Origin: Streptacidiphilus melanogenes
GTDB taxonomy: Bacteria; Actinomycetota; Actinomycetes; Streptomycetales; Streptomycetaceae
Direction of reading: 5' to 3'
DNA: 64,000 nucleotides
NCBI RefSeq assembly: GCF_000787835.1
Contig: NZ_BBPP01000004.1
Span: 19,428 to 83,427 of the forward strand
Shown here: one piece after another, positions 9,249 through 17,427 of the stretch
How positions within the stretch are numbered: position 1 is the stretch's first letter
How the letters are laid out: each line of letters begins with the position of its first letter
Program-made: the position numbers and the translations under genes
Notes under the pieces: generated by a model
The model's input: only the letters and a program-made list of their open reading frames with translations
The model's database searches: none
What the model was told of the DNA's origin: nothing

Positions 9249-9599
9249 ATGACTCCCAGCCCGAGGTCCATGCAGGAGCCCACCCTGCTGCTGCTCACCG
9301 CCTTGGCCGACGAGCCCAGGCACGGCTACGCGCTCATGCAGCAGGTCGCCGAGATCTCGCACGGACGAGTGCGGCTGCGCACCGGCACGCTCTACGGCGC
9401 GCTGGAGCGGCTGCAACGCGAGGGCATGGTCCGGGTGGAGCGGGAGGAGGTCGTCGACGGCCGCGCGCGCAAGGTCTACGCGCTCGCCGAGCCCGGCGTG
9501 ACCGCGCTCGCGGAGGAGACGGAACGGCTGCGAGCGGTGGCGGCGGAGGCCCGGCGACGTCTTGCGCTGCGGCCCCGCCCGAGGGGGGCGACGGCATGA
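9249..9599 (+). CDS. PadR-family transcriptional regulator
   Basis: A 116-residue winged-helix regulator with the typical PadR text: an EPTLLLLTALADEPRHGYAL opening, a TLYGALERLQREGMV recognition region and a basic dimerisation helix. The start has little Shine-Dalgarno sequence and lies at the edge of a palindrome, so it may be leaderless and autoregulated. Its stop overlaps the next start (ATGA), coupling it to a membrane protein. Such PadR/membrane-protein pairs often respond to envelope or drug stress (general knowledge). The ligand is unknown. Confidence 0.9.
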   Translation: MTPSPRSMQEPTLLLLTALADEPRHGYALMQQVAEISHGRVRLRTGTLYGALERLQREGMVRVEREEVVDGRARKVYALAEPGVTALAEETERLRAVAAEARRRLALRPRPRGATA

Positions 9600-10540
9600 C
9601 GGAGAAGCAGACGGACGACAGGCCACGGCTGCTGCGAGCGGCCCTGCGCGCCTACCCGAGGGCGTCCCGGGCGGTCCACGGGCAGGAGCTCGCCGCCATC
9701 TACGTCGAGGCCACGACCGGTGCGGGCCGGATCACCACGCTGCGCGAGGCCGTGGACGTCGCCGGACACGGACTGCGGCTGCGTTTCGGGCTCGGCGGCC
9801 GGGGCCGCGTCGAGGAGATCGTGACCCGCGCGGCCCCTGCGGCGGCCGCTCTCTGCGCGACCCAGGGTGTCGTCTACGTCGTGGCGTTGGCGGCCATGCT
9901 GCTCAACCCGCCCCAGTTCCAGGAGCTCGGCACGGCGAACGCGCTGATGCTGGGCGACGCCGCCGGCGCGACCGCCGTCTGGGTGGCCGTCGTCGCGCTG
10001 CTGCTGACCGGGCGGTGGAGCGCCGCACGGATCCTGGGCGCGTTCGGCACGGCTGCGCAGGTGCCCGTGGTGCTCGCAGCGCTGCCGGGCCTGGAGATGG
10101 AGCGCGCCTACGCGGTGTGCCAGGCGCTGCTTCCGTCGCTTTTCGTCTCGCTGCTGCTCCTCGCCGTGCCGCGCGACCTGGCCGGGCCGCTGGAGGCGCG
10201 GGACCGTTCGGCGATGGGGTGGGCGGTCGTGTTCGCGCTCGTTCCCTACGTGTTCATGCCGCTGGTTCATGTCCCGTACGTGATGCAGCTGTTCCTCAGC
10301 TTCGTCTGGTTCCTCCCGGGCGGGTGGGCGCTGCTGCGCGCCCGCCGCGGGGACGCCACGGGTCCGGCCGCCTTCGCCCTGGCGGGGGGCGTCGGCGTGC
10401 TGCGGTTGAGCCTGCCGATGCTGGTCGAGCTGTCCTCGTCACGGGAGCTCGCGGCGGCCGCCCTGGTGCTGGCCGCGGCGGCGTTCGGATGGCGGCGCCG
10501 ATCCCGCCGCGCCACGGAAGATCGGGCCGCGCGCTCCTGA
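9596..10540 (+). CDS. Integral membrane protein coupled to PadR
   Basis: A 314-residue protein. It has a soluble N-terminus (residues about 1-60) with the LLRAALRAYPRASRAVHGQE pattern often seen in proteins paired with PadR regulators, then about seven to eight hydrophobic helices, and a short basic C-terminus. Start ATG follows GAGGGGGG and overlaps the padR stop by 4 bp, so the two are cotranscribed. I do not recognise a specific function; a PadR-controlled envelope or stress membrane protein is the most that can be said. Confidence 0.75.
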   Translation: MTEKQTDDRPRLLRAALRAYPRASRAVHGQELAAIYVEATTGAGRITTLREAVDVAGHGLRLRFGLGGRGRVEEIVTRAAPAAAALCATQGVVYVVALAAMLLNPPQFQELGTANALMLGDAAGATAVWVAVVALLLTGRWSAARILGAFGTAAQVPVVLAALPGLEMERAYAVCQALLPSLFVSLLLLAVPRDLAGPLEARDRSAMGWAVVFALVPYVFMPLVHVPYVMQLFLSFVWFLPGGWALLRARRGDATGPAAFALAGGVGVLRLSLPMLVELSSSRELAAAALVLAAAAFGWRRRSRRATEDRAARS

Positions 10541-10739
10541 GCACGTGACGGCGGGGCTCCCGCCTCCTGGCCGTGCCGAGCCAGGCGCGCCTCTCCTCTG
10601 ATCGCTGGGCCACGCCGACGATCCACTCGGCGCCCGCGCCGCCACCCTATGCTGGCCGCGCAGGCAGCAGGCAGCAGGCAGCGGCACGGGGCAGTGGGCA
10701 CAGGTCAGCGGGCCGAGCGGGCGGACGGAGGCGGCACGG

Positions 10740-12167
10740 GTGGACGGCACGGCGGGCACGGCGGGCGAGCCGCCGGAAGAGATCCGGATCCTGGCCGCGA
10801 CGGCGATCCTCGGTTATGGCTTTCCCGACGCGTCGTTCGAGGCAGGCCTCGCGCGCCGACCGCACGTGATCGCGGCGGACGCCGGGTCGTCCGACCCCGG
10901 GCCCTACTACCTCGGCGCGGGCGAGTCGTTCACCGACCGGGCCGCCGTCCGGCGGGACCTGGAGCGGATGCTGACGGCAGCCAGGCGGCTCGGCGTCCCC
11001 GTCGTCATCGGCTCGGCGGGTGGCGCCGGGGCCGCCCCGCACCTCGAGTGGCTGCGCGCGATCGCCGACGAGATCGCCGCCGCGCAGGGCCTGCGGCTGC
11101 GCACCGCGGTCATCCCGGCCGACGTGCCGCAGCAGACGGTGCTCGACGCGCTGCACGCCGACCGGATCGCCGCCGTCCCGTACGGGCCGGAGCTGACCGC
11201 GGCGGACGTGCGCGCGAGCACCCGGCTGGTGGCCCAGCTCGGTGCCGAGCCGCTGGTCGAGGCGCTGCGCGCGGGCGCCGACCTGGTGCTGGCCGGACGC
11301 GCCTACGACCCGGCGGTCTTCGCCGCGCTGCCCCTGCTCCACGGATTCGACGAGGGCCTCGCGCTGCACCTCGGCAAGATCCTGGAGTGCGCGGCCATCG
11401 CCGCCGTGCCCGGCAGCGGCAGCGACTGCATGCTCGGCACGCTGCGCCGCGACCACTTCGTCGTCGAGCCGCTCTCCCCGGAGCGCCGCTGCACGCCCAC
11501 CTCCGTGGCCGCGCACACGCTCTACGAGAAGAGCGATCCGTACCACCTGCCCGGACCGGGTGGCCACCTCGACCTCACCGACTGCGCGTTCACGCCCGAG
11601 GGGGAGCGCGGCGTCCGTGTCACCGGCTCGCGCCACGTGCCCGCGCCGTACACGCTCAAGCTCGAGGGCGCGCGCCTTCGCGGCTACCGCACGGTCTCGC
11701 TGGCCGGCGCCCGCGACCCGGTGTTCGTCCGCGAGCTGGACGCGATCGTCGCGGGCGTGCGCGAGCGCGTCGCGGACAACTTCCCCGACCTGAAGCCCGG
11801 CGACTACGAGCTCCTGGTCCGCGTCTACGGCCGTGACGGCTGCATGGGTCCGCTGGAACCGCATCCCGTGGTCGCGGGACACGAGGTGGGCCTGGTCATC
11901 GAGGCGGTCGCGCGGACCCAGGCGCTCGCCGACACGCTGTGCGCCTTCGCCCGCTCCACGATGCTGCACTACGGCTACGCCGGCCGTCTCTCGACCGCGG
12001 GGAACCTCGCCTTCCCGTACTCGCCGTCCGACTTCCACGCGGGCGCGGTCTACGAGTGGAGCGTCTACCACCTCATGCGTGTCGACGACCCGGCCGCCTC
12101 CTTCCCGATCCGCTGGACCGAGCTGCCCACCGAGTCGCCCACCGAGCTGCCCGAGGGGGCGTCATGA
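10740..12167 (+). CDS. Acyclic terpene utilization AtuA-like (DUF1446) protein
   Basis: A 475-residue protein of the AtuA/DUF1446 family. It opens with ILAATAILGYGFPDASFEAG, and contains GSAGGAGAAPHLEWL and ADLVLAGRAYDPAVFAALP, which fit the conserved core. AtuA belongs to the citronellol/geraniol degradation cluster of pseudomonads, but its exact reaction is poorly defined. GTG start with GGAGG at 8-nt spacing. The stop overlaps the next gene (ATGA), which encodes DUF4387; these two families commonly travel together and probably act as one enzyme on an acyl-CoA-like substrate (inference). Confidence 0.85.
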   Translation: MDGTAGTAGEPPEEIRILAATAILGYGFPDASFEAGLARRPHVIAADAGSSDPGPYYLGAGESFTDRAAVRRDLERMLTAARRLGVPVVIGSAGGAGAAPHLEWLRAIADEIAAAQGLRLRTAVIPADVPQQTVLDALHADRIAAVPYGPELTAADVRASTRLVAQLGAEPLVEALRAGADLVLAGRAYDPAVFAALPLLHGFDEGLALHLGKILECAAIAAVPGSGSDCMLGTLRRDHFVVEPLSPERRCTPTSVAAHTLYEKSDPYHLPGPGGHLDLTDCAFTPEGERGVRVTGSRHVPAPYTLKLEGARLRGYRTVSLAGARDPVFVRELDAIVAGVRERVADNFPDLKPGDYELLVRVYGRDGCMGPLEPHPVVAGHEVGLVIEAVARTQALADTLCAFARSTMLHYGYAGRLSTAGNLAFPYSPSDFHAGAVYEWSVYHLMRVDDPAASFPIRWTELPTESPTELPEGAS

Positions 12168-12508
12168 CCACGGCACCGCTCACCGACCTTGCCGATGTGG
12201 TGCGCAGCAAGAACGCGGGTCCCTACGAGCTGACCCTCGACGTGATCTTCAGCACCCGCGAGCAGTACGAACTGGTCAAGCGGGACCGCCTGATCAGCCG
12301 TCAGGTCGTGGCGGAGCTGTACGGCCTCCCGGTGGCCGACGTGGGCGAGCCGATCTTCTACGACCCGGCCCGCGCCGTGAAGGTCAACCTGCGTCGGCCG
12401 CTGCCGTCCGGAAACGTCGGCGAGACCGACGTCTACGGCGCGCAGCAGCACGGACCGTTGCTGGCTCTGCGCCTGCCGCTCCCCGAGGAGGGCGCGTCCG
12501 CGACGTAG
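12164..12508 (+). CDS. DUF4387 domain protein, partner of AtuA-like protein
   Basis: A 114-residue soluble protein with the DUF4387 pattern: LADVVRSKNAGPYELTLDVIF near the N-terminus, a DRLISRQVVAELY helix and a C-terminal DVYGAQQHGPLL segment. It overlaps the AtuA-like gene by 4 bp, so the two are made together and probably form a complex; in some organisms the two domains are fused (from memory). No catalytic residues are assigned for this family. Confidence 0.82.
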   Translation: MTTAPLTDLADVVRSKNAGPYELTLDVIFSTREQYELVKRDRLISRQVVAELYGLPVADVGEPIFYDPARAVKVNLRRPLPSGNVGETDVYGAQQHGPLLALRLPLPEEGASAT

Positions 12509-12551
12509 GGTGGGCCGGGTGAGTGCACGAACCGGCTCAGGGGTGGTAGGG

Positions 12552-13511
12552 ATGCGGATACGACGGACGGGGGCGGCCGTGGTCGCCGCCCTGCTCTGCG
12601 CGGGCCTGGCCGCGTGCGGCGGCTCCGACCGGCCCGCGGCGGCGGATTCGTCGAACCGCGCCGCCATGGTCGCACCGAGCGGCTCACCCTCGGCCTTGCC
12701 GTCGCACGCGCCGAAGCCGCTCGCGTCGGGCCCCTATGTCGCCCTCGGCGACTCGTACACGGCCGGGCCGGGCATTCCCGTGCGGACCGGCGTCCCGCTC
12801 GGCTGTGACCGGTCCAGCCACGCCTATCCGGCCCTGCTCGCCGCGCGCCTGCACCTGGCCACGGCCCAGTTCCACGACGTGAGCTGCAGCGGCGCGCGGA
12901 TCGCGGACCTGGGCGGCGAGCAGTCCACCTCCGAGGGAGTCAACCCGGCGCAGCTCTCCGCGCTCTCGTCGTCCACCCGGCTGGTCACCCTCGGGATCGG
13001 CGGCAACGACATCGGCTTCGCCAACCTCGTCGAGCGCTGCGTCACCGCAGGTCTGCTGCGGCAGACGCCCTGCCGCGACCAGCTGACCGCGGGCGGCGAC
13101 AGCGTCGAGGCGCGGATCCGCACGGCAGGGGAGCAGTTGGCGGTCGCCCTGGCCGCGATCCACCGCCGCGCCCCGCACGCGCGCGTCTACGTGGTCGGCT
13201 ACCCGGCGATCCTCCCCGCCGACGGCGGGGCCTGCGCGTCCGGGCTCGCGATGACGCCCGGGGACGTCGCCTACCTGCGGGTCAAGGAGCAGCACCTGAA
13301 CACGATGCTGCGGCAGCGGGCCCAGGCGGGCGGAGCGCGCTTCGTGGACACCTGGACGCCCTCACTCGGCCACGACGCCTGTGAGACGGCCGCGACCCGC
13401 TGGATCGAACCGCTGCTGCCGGCTGCGCAGGCGGCCTCGCTCCACCCCAACGCGCGCGGCGAGCAGGGCATGGCGGAGGCGGTCATGGCGACGCTGGGTG
13501 ACGAATCCTGA
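12552..13511 (+). CDS. Secreted SGNH/GDSL-type lipoprotein hydrolase
   Basis: A 319-residue lipoprotein. The basic start and hydrophobic stretch end in lipobox LAAC (Cys22), then a Ser/Pro/Ala-rich linker. The SGNH blocks are all present: GDS with nucleophile Ser68, the SCSGA glycine block, GGND and the C-terminal SLHPN histidine. Several cysteines suggest disulfides, as in Streptomyces secreted esterases. ATG chosen for the signal peptide and the GGTAGG upstream; a start 42 bp earlier would put extra polar residues in front. Likely a cell-surface esterase or lipase of unknown substrate. Confidence 0.9.
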   Translation: MRIRRTGAAVVAALLCAGLAACGGSDRPAAADSSNRAAMVAPSGSPSALPSHAPKPLASGPYVALGDSYTAGPGIPVRTGVPLGCDRSSHAYPALLAARLHLATAQFHDVSCSGARIADLGGEQSTSEGVNPAQLSALSSSTRLVTLGIGGNDIGFANLVERCVTAGLLRQTPCRDQLTAGGDSVEARIRTAGEQLAVALAAIHRRAPHARVYVVGYPAILPADGGACASGLAMTPGDVAYLRVKEQHLNTMLRQRAQAGGARFVDTWTPSLGHDACETAATRWIEPLLPAAQAASLHPNARGEQGMAEAVMATLGDES

Positions 13512-13801
13512 AAATCCGCTGGGAGCGGTCGTACTGATGAACGGTCTCTCAGCAGGGGTTTTACGTACAAGTGACCGAGTTGTGCGCGTCTCCTCTGAAT
13601 ATCCGCAGAACTTCTGTTGACGCGTCAGATGACGCGCTGCTTGTCTTGGGCACAGCAAGGTACACCCCTACCTTGTGGTGTCATATCCCTATCCGCCCTG
13701 GTTTCGACATGCCTGTCAGTGGGTCCTCACTTGGCATGTTCACGACACTCTGCTGCCTACCGGCGACAGGGCGGCCAACCCCGAAAGGACCCCGCAACCC
13801 C
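13512..13801. promoter_or_regulatory. Leader region of the S53 peptidase with a perfect 7-bp inverted repeat
   Basis: No gene fits this 290-bp stretch, which is less GC-rich than its surroundings. CAAGGTA (13656-13662) and TACCTTG (13669-13675) form a perfect inverted repeat around CACCCC. TGACGCGTCA at 13618-13627 is a perfect 10-bp palindrome, and TGACGCG recurs at 13630. TTGACG near 13617 could serve as a -35 element, but no convincing -10 follows. GAAAGGA precedes the ATG. Confidence 0.45.
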
Positions 13802-15073
13802 ATGGGCAAGGGATCTGTTTCGCATCGGAAGACCACCGCCATCGGCATAGCCGTGGTCGCCCTCATCGGCGGCGCCGCCGCCATCGCCGCACCCGCGACC
13901 GCGAGCTCGGTGGCGACGCCCCCCGCGGCCGCGAGCGCCGCCGCGCACCACGCGCACTCCCGGCACCTCTGCGGCGCCCCCAAGCACGCCCGCATGATGT
14001 CCTGCCTCGCGGAGGTGCGCACCGACGTCACCCAGCCGCACGCCTTCGCCGCGCACGCCGTCTCCGCCGCCGCCACCCCCTCCGGCTACGGCCCCGGCGA
14101 CCTGGTCAGCGCCTACAACCTGCCCGCCGACGGCGGCGCCGGGCAGACCGTCGCCATCGTCGACGCGCAGGACGACCCCAACGCGGAGGCCGACCTGGCC
14201 ACCTACCGCAGCCAGTACGGCCTGCCCGCGTGCACCACCGACAACGGCTGCTTCAAGAAGGTCGACGAGAACGGCGGCACCAACTACCCGAGCGCCGACT
14301 CGGGCTGGGCCGGGGAGATCTCCCTCGATCTCGACATGGTCTCCGCGATCGCGCCGAAGGCGAACATCATCCTGGTCGAGGCCGACTCCGCGAACATGAC
14401 CGACCTGGGCACGGCGGTCAACCAGGCGGTCTCGCTCGGCGCGAAGTTCGTCTCCAACAGCTACGGCGGCTCCGAGGACCCGTCCGACCTGAACGCCGAC
14501 AGCAGTTACTTCAACCACCCCGGCGTCGCCATCACCGTCTCCGCCGGCGACTCGGCCTACGGGGCGGAGTACCCGGCGTCCAGCCAGTACGTGACCTCGG
14601 TGGGCGGCACCTCCCTCACCAAGGACTCCAGCAGCCGCGGTTGGAGCGAGAGCGTCTGGTCGACCTCCAGCACCGAGGGCACCGGCTCCGGCTGCTCCGC
14701 GGACGAGCCCAAGCCCAGCTGGCAGACCGACACGGGCTGCGCCAACCGCACCGTCTCCGACGTCTCCGCCGTCGCCGACCCGGCCACCGGCGTCGCGGTC
14801 TACGACACCTACGGCGCCTCCGGCTGGCAGGTCTACGGCGGCACCAGCGCCGCCTCCCCGATCATCGCGGGCGTCTACGCCGACGCGGGCGCCCCGGGCG
14901 CCAACGACTACCCGGCGCAGTACCCCTACCAGCACACCGACGCCCTCAACGACGTCACCTCGGGCAGCAACGGCAGCTGCGACCCGACCTACCTGTGCAC
15001 CGCCGGTCCCGGCTACGACGGCCCGACCGGCCTCGGCACCCCGAACGGCCTGACGGCCTTCACCGCGGGCTGA
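13802..15073 (+). CDS. Secreted S53 (sedolisin) family serine peptidase
   Basis: A 423-residue exported protease. The signal peptide has a basic start and Ala-rich core (residues 1-35), and a short His/Ala-rich segment leads to the catalytic domain near residue 93. Sedolisin residues are visible: Glu172 and Asp176 in GEISLDLD, the oxyanion Asp250 in SAGDSA and nucleophile Ser349 in GGTSAASP; NDVTSG near 383-388 resembles the calcium site. The pro-region is only about 60 residues, against roughly 150-200 in classical sedolisins, marking a compact subfamily. Such enzymes are acid-active endopeptidases. Followed by a strong hairpin, so monocistronic. Confidence 0.92.
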   Translation: MGKGSVSHRKTTAIGIAVVALIGGAAAIAAPATASSVATPPAAASAAAHHAHSRHLCGAPKHARMMSCLAEVRTDVTQPHAFAAHAVSAAATPSGYGPGDLVSAYNLPADGGAGQTVAIVDAQDDPNAEADLATYRSQYGLPACTTDNGCFKKVDENGGTNYPSADSGWAGEISLDLDMVSAIAPKANIILVEADSANMTDLGTAVNQAVSLGAKFVSNSYGGSEDPSDLNADSSYFNHPGVAITVSAGDSAYGAEYPASSQYVTSVGGTSLTKDSSSRGWSESVWSTSSTEGTGSGCSADEPKPSWQTDTGCANRTVSDVSAVADPATGVAVYDTYGASGWQVYGGTSAASPIIAGVYADAGAPGANDYPAQYPYQHTDALNDVTSGSNGSCDPTYLCTAGPGYDGPTGLGTPNGLTAFTAG

Positions 15074-15099
15074 CCACCCGCAACCCGGCTCGCCCGGGA

Positions 15100-15135
15100 C
15101 GAACGGCCCGCGGCCTCCACGCCGCGGGCCGTTCG
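15100..15135. terminator. Perfect 14-bp stem-loop terminator after the S53 peptidase
   Basis: CGAACGGCCCGCGG (15100-15113) pairs exactly with CCGCGGGCCGTTCG (15122-15135) around an 8-base loop. It lies 27 bases after the peptidase stop codon. Confidence 0.85.
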
Positions 15136-15224
15136 CGGTTGAGGTGCCGCTATACCTGGCCCGGCTCGGCGAAGAGGAGCTCCGCCGAGGGGGCGCAGGC
15201 GCAGGGTGCCGCCCCGGCAGCGAG

Positions 15225-15238
15225 TTGAACGTGTTCAA
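15225..15238. promoter_or_regulatory. TetR-type operator TTGAACGTGTTCAA
   Basis: Inverted repeat TTGAAC/GTTCAA around two bases, just upstream of the small membrane-protein start. It matches the TNNAACNNGTTNNA pattern known for KstR-like TetR regulators of lipid and sterol genes. The regulator is not encoded nearby, so the assignment rests on the motif alone. Confidence 0.5.
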
Positions 15239-15248
15239 AAATGGGTCC

Positions 15249-15809
15249 ATGATGGTGCGCATGAGCGAAGGGGAGCGCCTTCGGCGCGCACGCGTGTGGA
15301 TCGTCCTGTTCGTGTTCGGGCTGGTACTGGCGGGGCTGACGGCCTTTCCGCTCGTCAGCGAGTCCGGGTGGCTGGTCTGGTGGGCGACCGACCGCGGCTC
15401 CCCGCTCGCCGGGTTCGCGGGGCACTTCCCCGCCGGGGTGGCCTGGGCCAGGCACGTGCACGCCGGGCTGGCCGACACCGCCCGCAGCTACCCGTTCCTC
15501 GCCTACGGCACCGACTGGCTCGCCTTCGCGCACCTGGTCATCGCCGTGGCCTTCGTCGGGCCGCTGCGTGATCCCGTCCGCAACGTGTGGGTGTTGGACT
15601 TCGGGCTGATCGCCTGCGCCGGGATCGTCCCGCTCGCCGCGATCTGCGGGCCGTTGCGCGGACTGCCGCTGTGGTGGCTGCCGATCGACATGTCCTTCGG
15701 CGTCTTCGGCGCCCTCCCGCTCTGGCTGGCCCGGCGTCATGTCAAGGCCGTCGAGCGCGGGCGGACCGCGACCGTGGCCGCGGCGCCCGCGGTTGTCAGT
15801 GGCCTGTGA
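15249..15809 (+). CDS. Small integral membrane protein of unknown function
   Basis: About 186 residues with roughly four hydrophobic helices (near residues 20-40, 95-110, 120-140 and 145-165) and a basic C-terminus. Three ATGs (15249, 15252, 15261) are possible; the first is used, though the third fits the conserved-looking MSEGERLRR opening and no clear ribosome site distinguishes them. A palindromic TetR-type site lies 11 bases upstream. The 3' end overlaps the convergent desD gene by 14 bp. I do not recognise the family. Confidence 0.7.
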   Translation: MMVRMSEGERLRRARVWIVLFVFGLVLAGLTAFPLVSESGWLVWWATDRGSPLAGFAGHFPAGVAWARHVHAGLADTARSYPFLAYGTDWLAFAHLVIAVAFVGPLRDPVRNVWVLDFGLIACAGIVPLAAICGPLRGLPLWWLPIDMSFGVFGALPLWLARRHVKAVERGRTATVAAAPAVVSGL

Positions 15810-17427
15810 TGGGATTGGGCAGTGTCCCGGCGAACTGCAGGGCGCCGGCCGGGTCGGTCAGGTCGACCATCTGCCGGTTGTTGCGCAGTTGGAGCCGGTT
15901 GAGGCAGGAGAGCGCGAAGCGCTCCGTGAAGAGGTCCAGCTCGGAGAACCGCTCGGCCAGTTCGGGGTGGGCGGTCCCGTAGTCGCGCAGCACGCGGGCC
16001 ACCACGGCCCAGAAGGCGTCCTGGTGCAGGGTGCCGCCCGTGTGCAGCTCGGCGGAGAGGAAGCGGAGGAAGCAGTCGAAGACGTCCGTGTGGAGGGAGA
16101 GCGCCCACTGCTCCTTCGGCACCCGAGCACGGATCCGCGCGACCTCCGGCGGCAGCGGCGTGTCCGGGTCCAGCACGGCGATCTCCTCGGCTATGTCCTT
16201 GAAGAAGACGCGCACCGGCGTTCCCTCGGAGGTGAGCACGAGGATCACGTTCTCTCCGTGCGGCATGAAGGTCAGGCCGTAGGCGCAGAGCCCGTGCACG
16301 ACGGGGGTCAGGTAGGCGGTGAGGTAGCGGCGCAGCCACTCCTCGGGGGCCAGGCCCGAGGAGGCGATCAGCGCCGCTGCGAGGGAGGCGCCGTCGCGGT
16401 CGGTGTGCAGCAGTGCCGCCATCGTCGCGGTGCGCTCGCCCTCGCGCAGGAACGGGACGGGGCTCTCCCGCCACAGCGCTGCGAGCTGCTTCTGCTGCGC
16501 CGTGCCCTTGGGGTAGCGCGGGTGCCGGTAGCCGACGGCCGTGTGCTCGCGCAGGATCGAGAAGCCGCAGCCGGTCAGCGTCGCATCGGCGGCGACGAGG
16601 TCGGCGAGCCAGTCGTTGACGGCGGGCGTGTGCTCCATGTAGTCGGCCGACAGACCGCGCGTGAAGCCCATGTTCAGCACGGACAGCGCCGTCTTCACGT
16701 ACGGCCGCTCCGGCGCGGCCGCGTTGAAGAACGTCCGGATCGACTGCTGGGCCAGGTGGCTGTCGCGCCCCTCCCCGAGCAGCACGATGCGACCACGCGC
16801 GATCTCGTCCGCGTAGGACACGGAGAGCCGGTGCCGCCACTGCCACGGATGGACGGGGATCGGCACGAAGCCGGCCAGCTCGGGCGGCAGCGGCGGCGCG
16901 CCCGGCAACCCGGGATCGGGATCGACGGACCGCCCCCGTGCCCGCACGGCGTCGTCGGGGTGGACGGCGACCCACAGCAGTCGCACCGGCGCGCCCGCCT
17001 CCGGCGCGTAGCGCAGCTGGTCGACGGCGTCGAAGCCGAGCCGGCCGCTGTTGGCGAGGAAGCAGGGGTGGCCCTCCGTCATGCCCGCCTCGATCGACTG
17101 GAAGTCGGACGCGGCGAGCTCGTCCGCGCCGACGAAGGGGAGGGAGAGCTTGAACGCGGTCGCGGCCAGGGTGCTGGTGATCTCCTCCAGGTAGAGCGGC
17201 AGCACCTCGTCCGACACGCCGAGGCTGCGCCGCAGCTCCAGCACCAGCCCGCCCGCGTCGAGGGGCAGTTCGACGCCGTCGTCCGCACGCAGCCGCAGGA
17301 TGCTGTCCGCCTCGATCTGCCAGTGGTCCAGCGCCAGCAGCTCGGCGCGGAAGCGGTACGCGACGGCGTCGTCGTCGCTGGCGACGCCGTTACCAGCCGC
17401 CGCTCTCCGGCAGCGGCACAGGCGTGA
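15796..17427 (-). CDS. desD: DesD-like NIS siderophore synthetase (IucA/IucC), 5' end frameshifted
   Basis: Desferrioxamine synthetase of the IucA/IucC family, which joins hydroxamate units with ATP. Visible blocks include SIEAGMTEGHPCF, PIPVHPWQW, KTALSVLNMGFTRGLSA, PHGENVILVL and CLNRLQLRNNRQMVDL. The open frame has no start codon until GTG at 17244, far too late: residues matching DesD up to position about 115 lie upstream of it. The true N-terminus ([17 protein letters not shown]) is in another frame, at the end of the desC reading frame. One base change in length near 17393 would join them. The range given is the whole open stretch; the gene is either a pseudogene, a sequencing error or needs a frameshift. 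Confidence 0.85.
   Translation of the reverse strand, partial: SRLCRCRRAAAGNGVASDDDAVAYRFRAELLALDHWQIEADSILRLRADDGVELPLDAGGLVLELRRSLGVSDEVLPLYLEEITSTLAATAFKLSLPFVGADELAASDFQSIEAGMTEGHPCFLANSGRLGFDAVDQLRYAPEAGAPVRLLWVAVHPDDAVRARGRSVDPDPGLPGAPPLPPELAGFVPIPVHPWQWRHRLSVSYADEIARGRIVLLGEGRDSHLAQQSIRTFFNAAAPERPYVKTALSVLNMGFTRGLSADYMEHTPAVNDWLADLVAADATLTGCGFSILREHTAVGYRHPRYPKGTAQQKQLAALWRESPVPFLREGERTATMAALLHTDRDGASLAAALIASSGLAPEEWLRRYLTAYLTPVVHGLCAYGLTFMPHGENVILVLTSEGTPVRVFFKDIAEEIAVLDPDTPLPPEVARIRARVPKEQWALSLHTDVFDCFLRFLSAELHTGGTLHQDAFWAVVARVLRDYGTAHPELAERFSELDLFTERFALSCLNRLQLRNNRQMVDLTDPAGALQFAGTLPNPITGH

Noticed and set aside
10667-10684. Microsatellite-like GGCAGCA run upstream of the AtuA-like gene
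   Set aside because: Only about three imperfect copies; too short to call a repeat element or phase-variable tract.
10647-12071. Minus-strand open frame across the AtuA-like gene
   Set aside because: Antisense shadow; AtuA motifs and overlapping DUF4387 gene prove the plus strand.
13757-15478. Long minus-strand open frame across the S53 peptidase
   Set aside because: It is antisense to a gene with an intact catalytic tetrad and signal peptide, and its translation is a Val/Gly/Arg-rich low-complexity string.
17244-17427. Taking GTG at 17244 as the genuine desD start
   Set aside because: DesD-like sequence continues upstream in frame to about 17393, and a 482-residue product would lack a conserved N-terminal region; a frameshift is the better reading.
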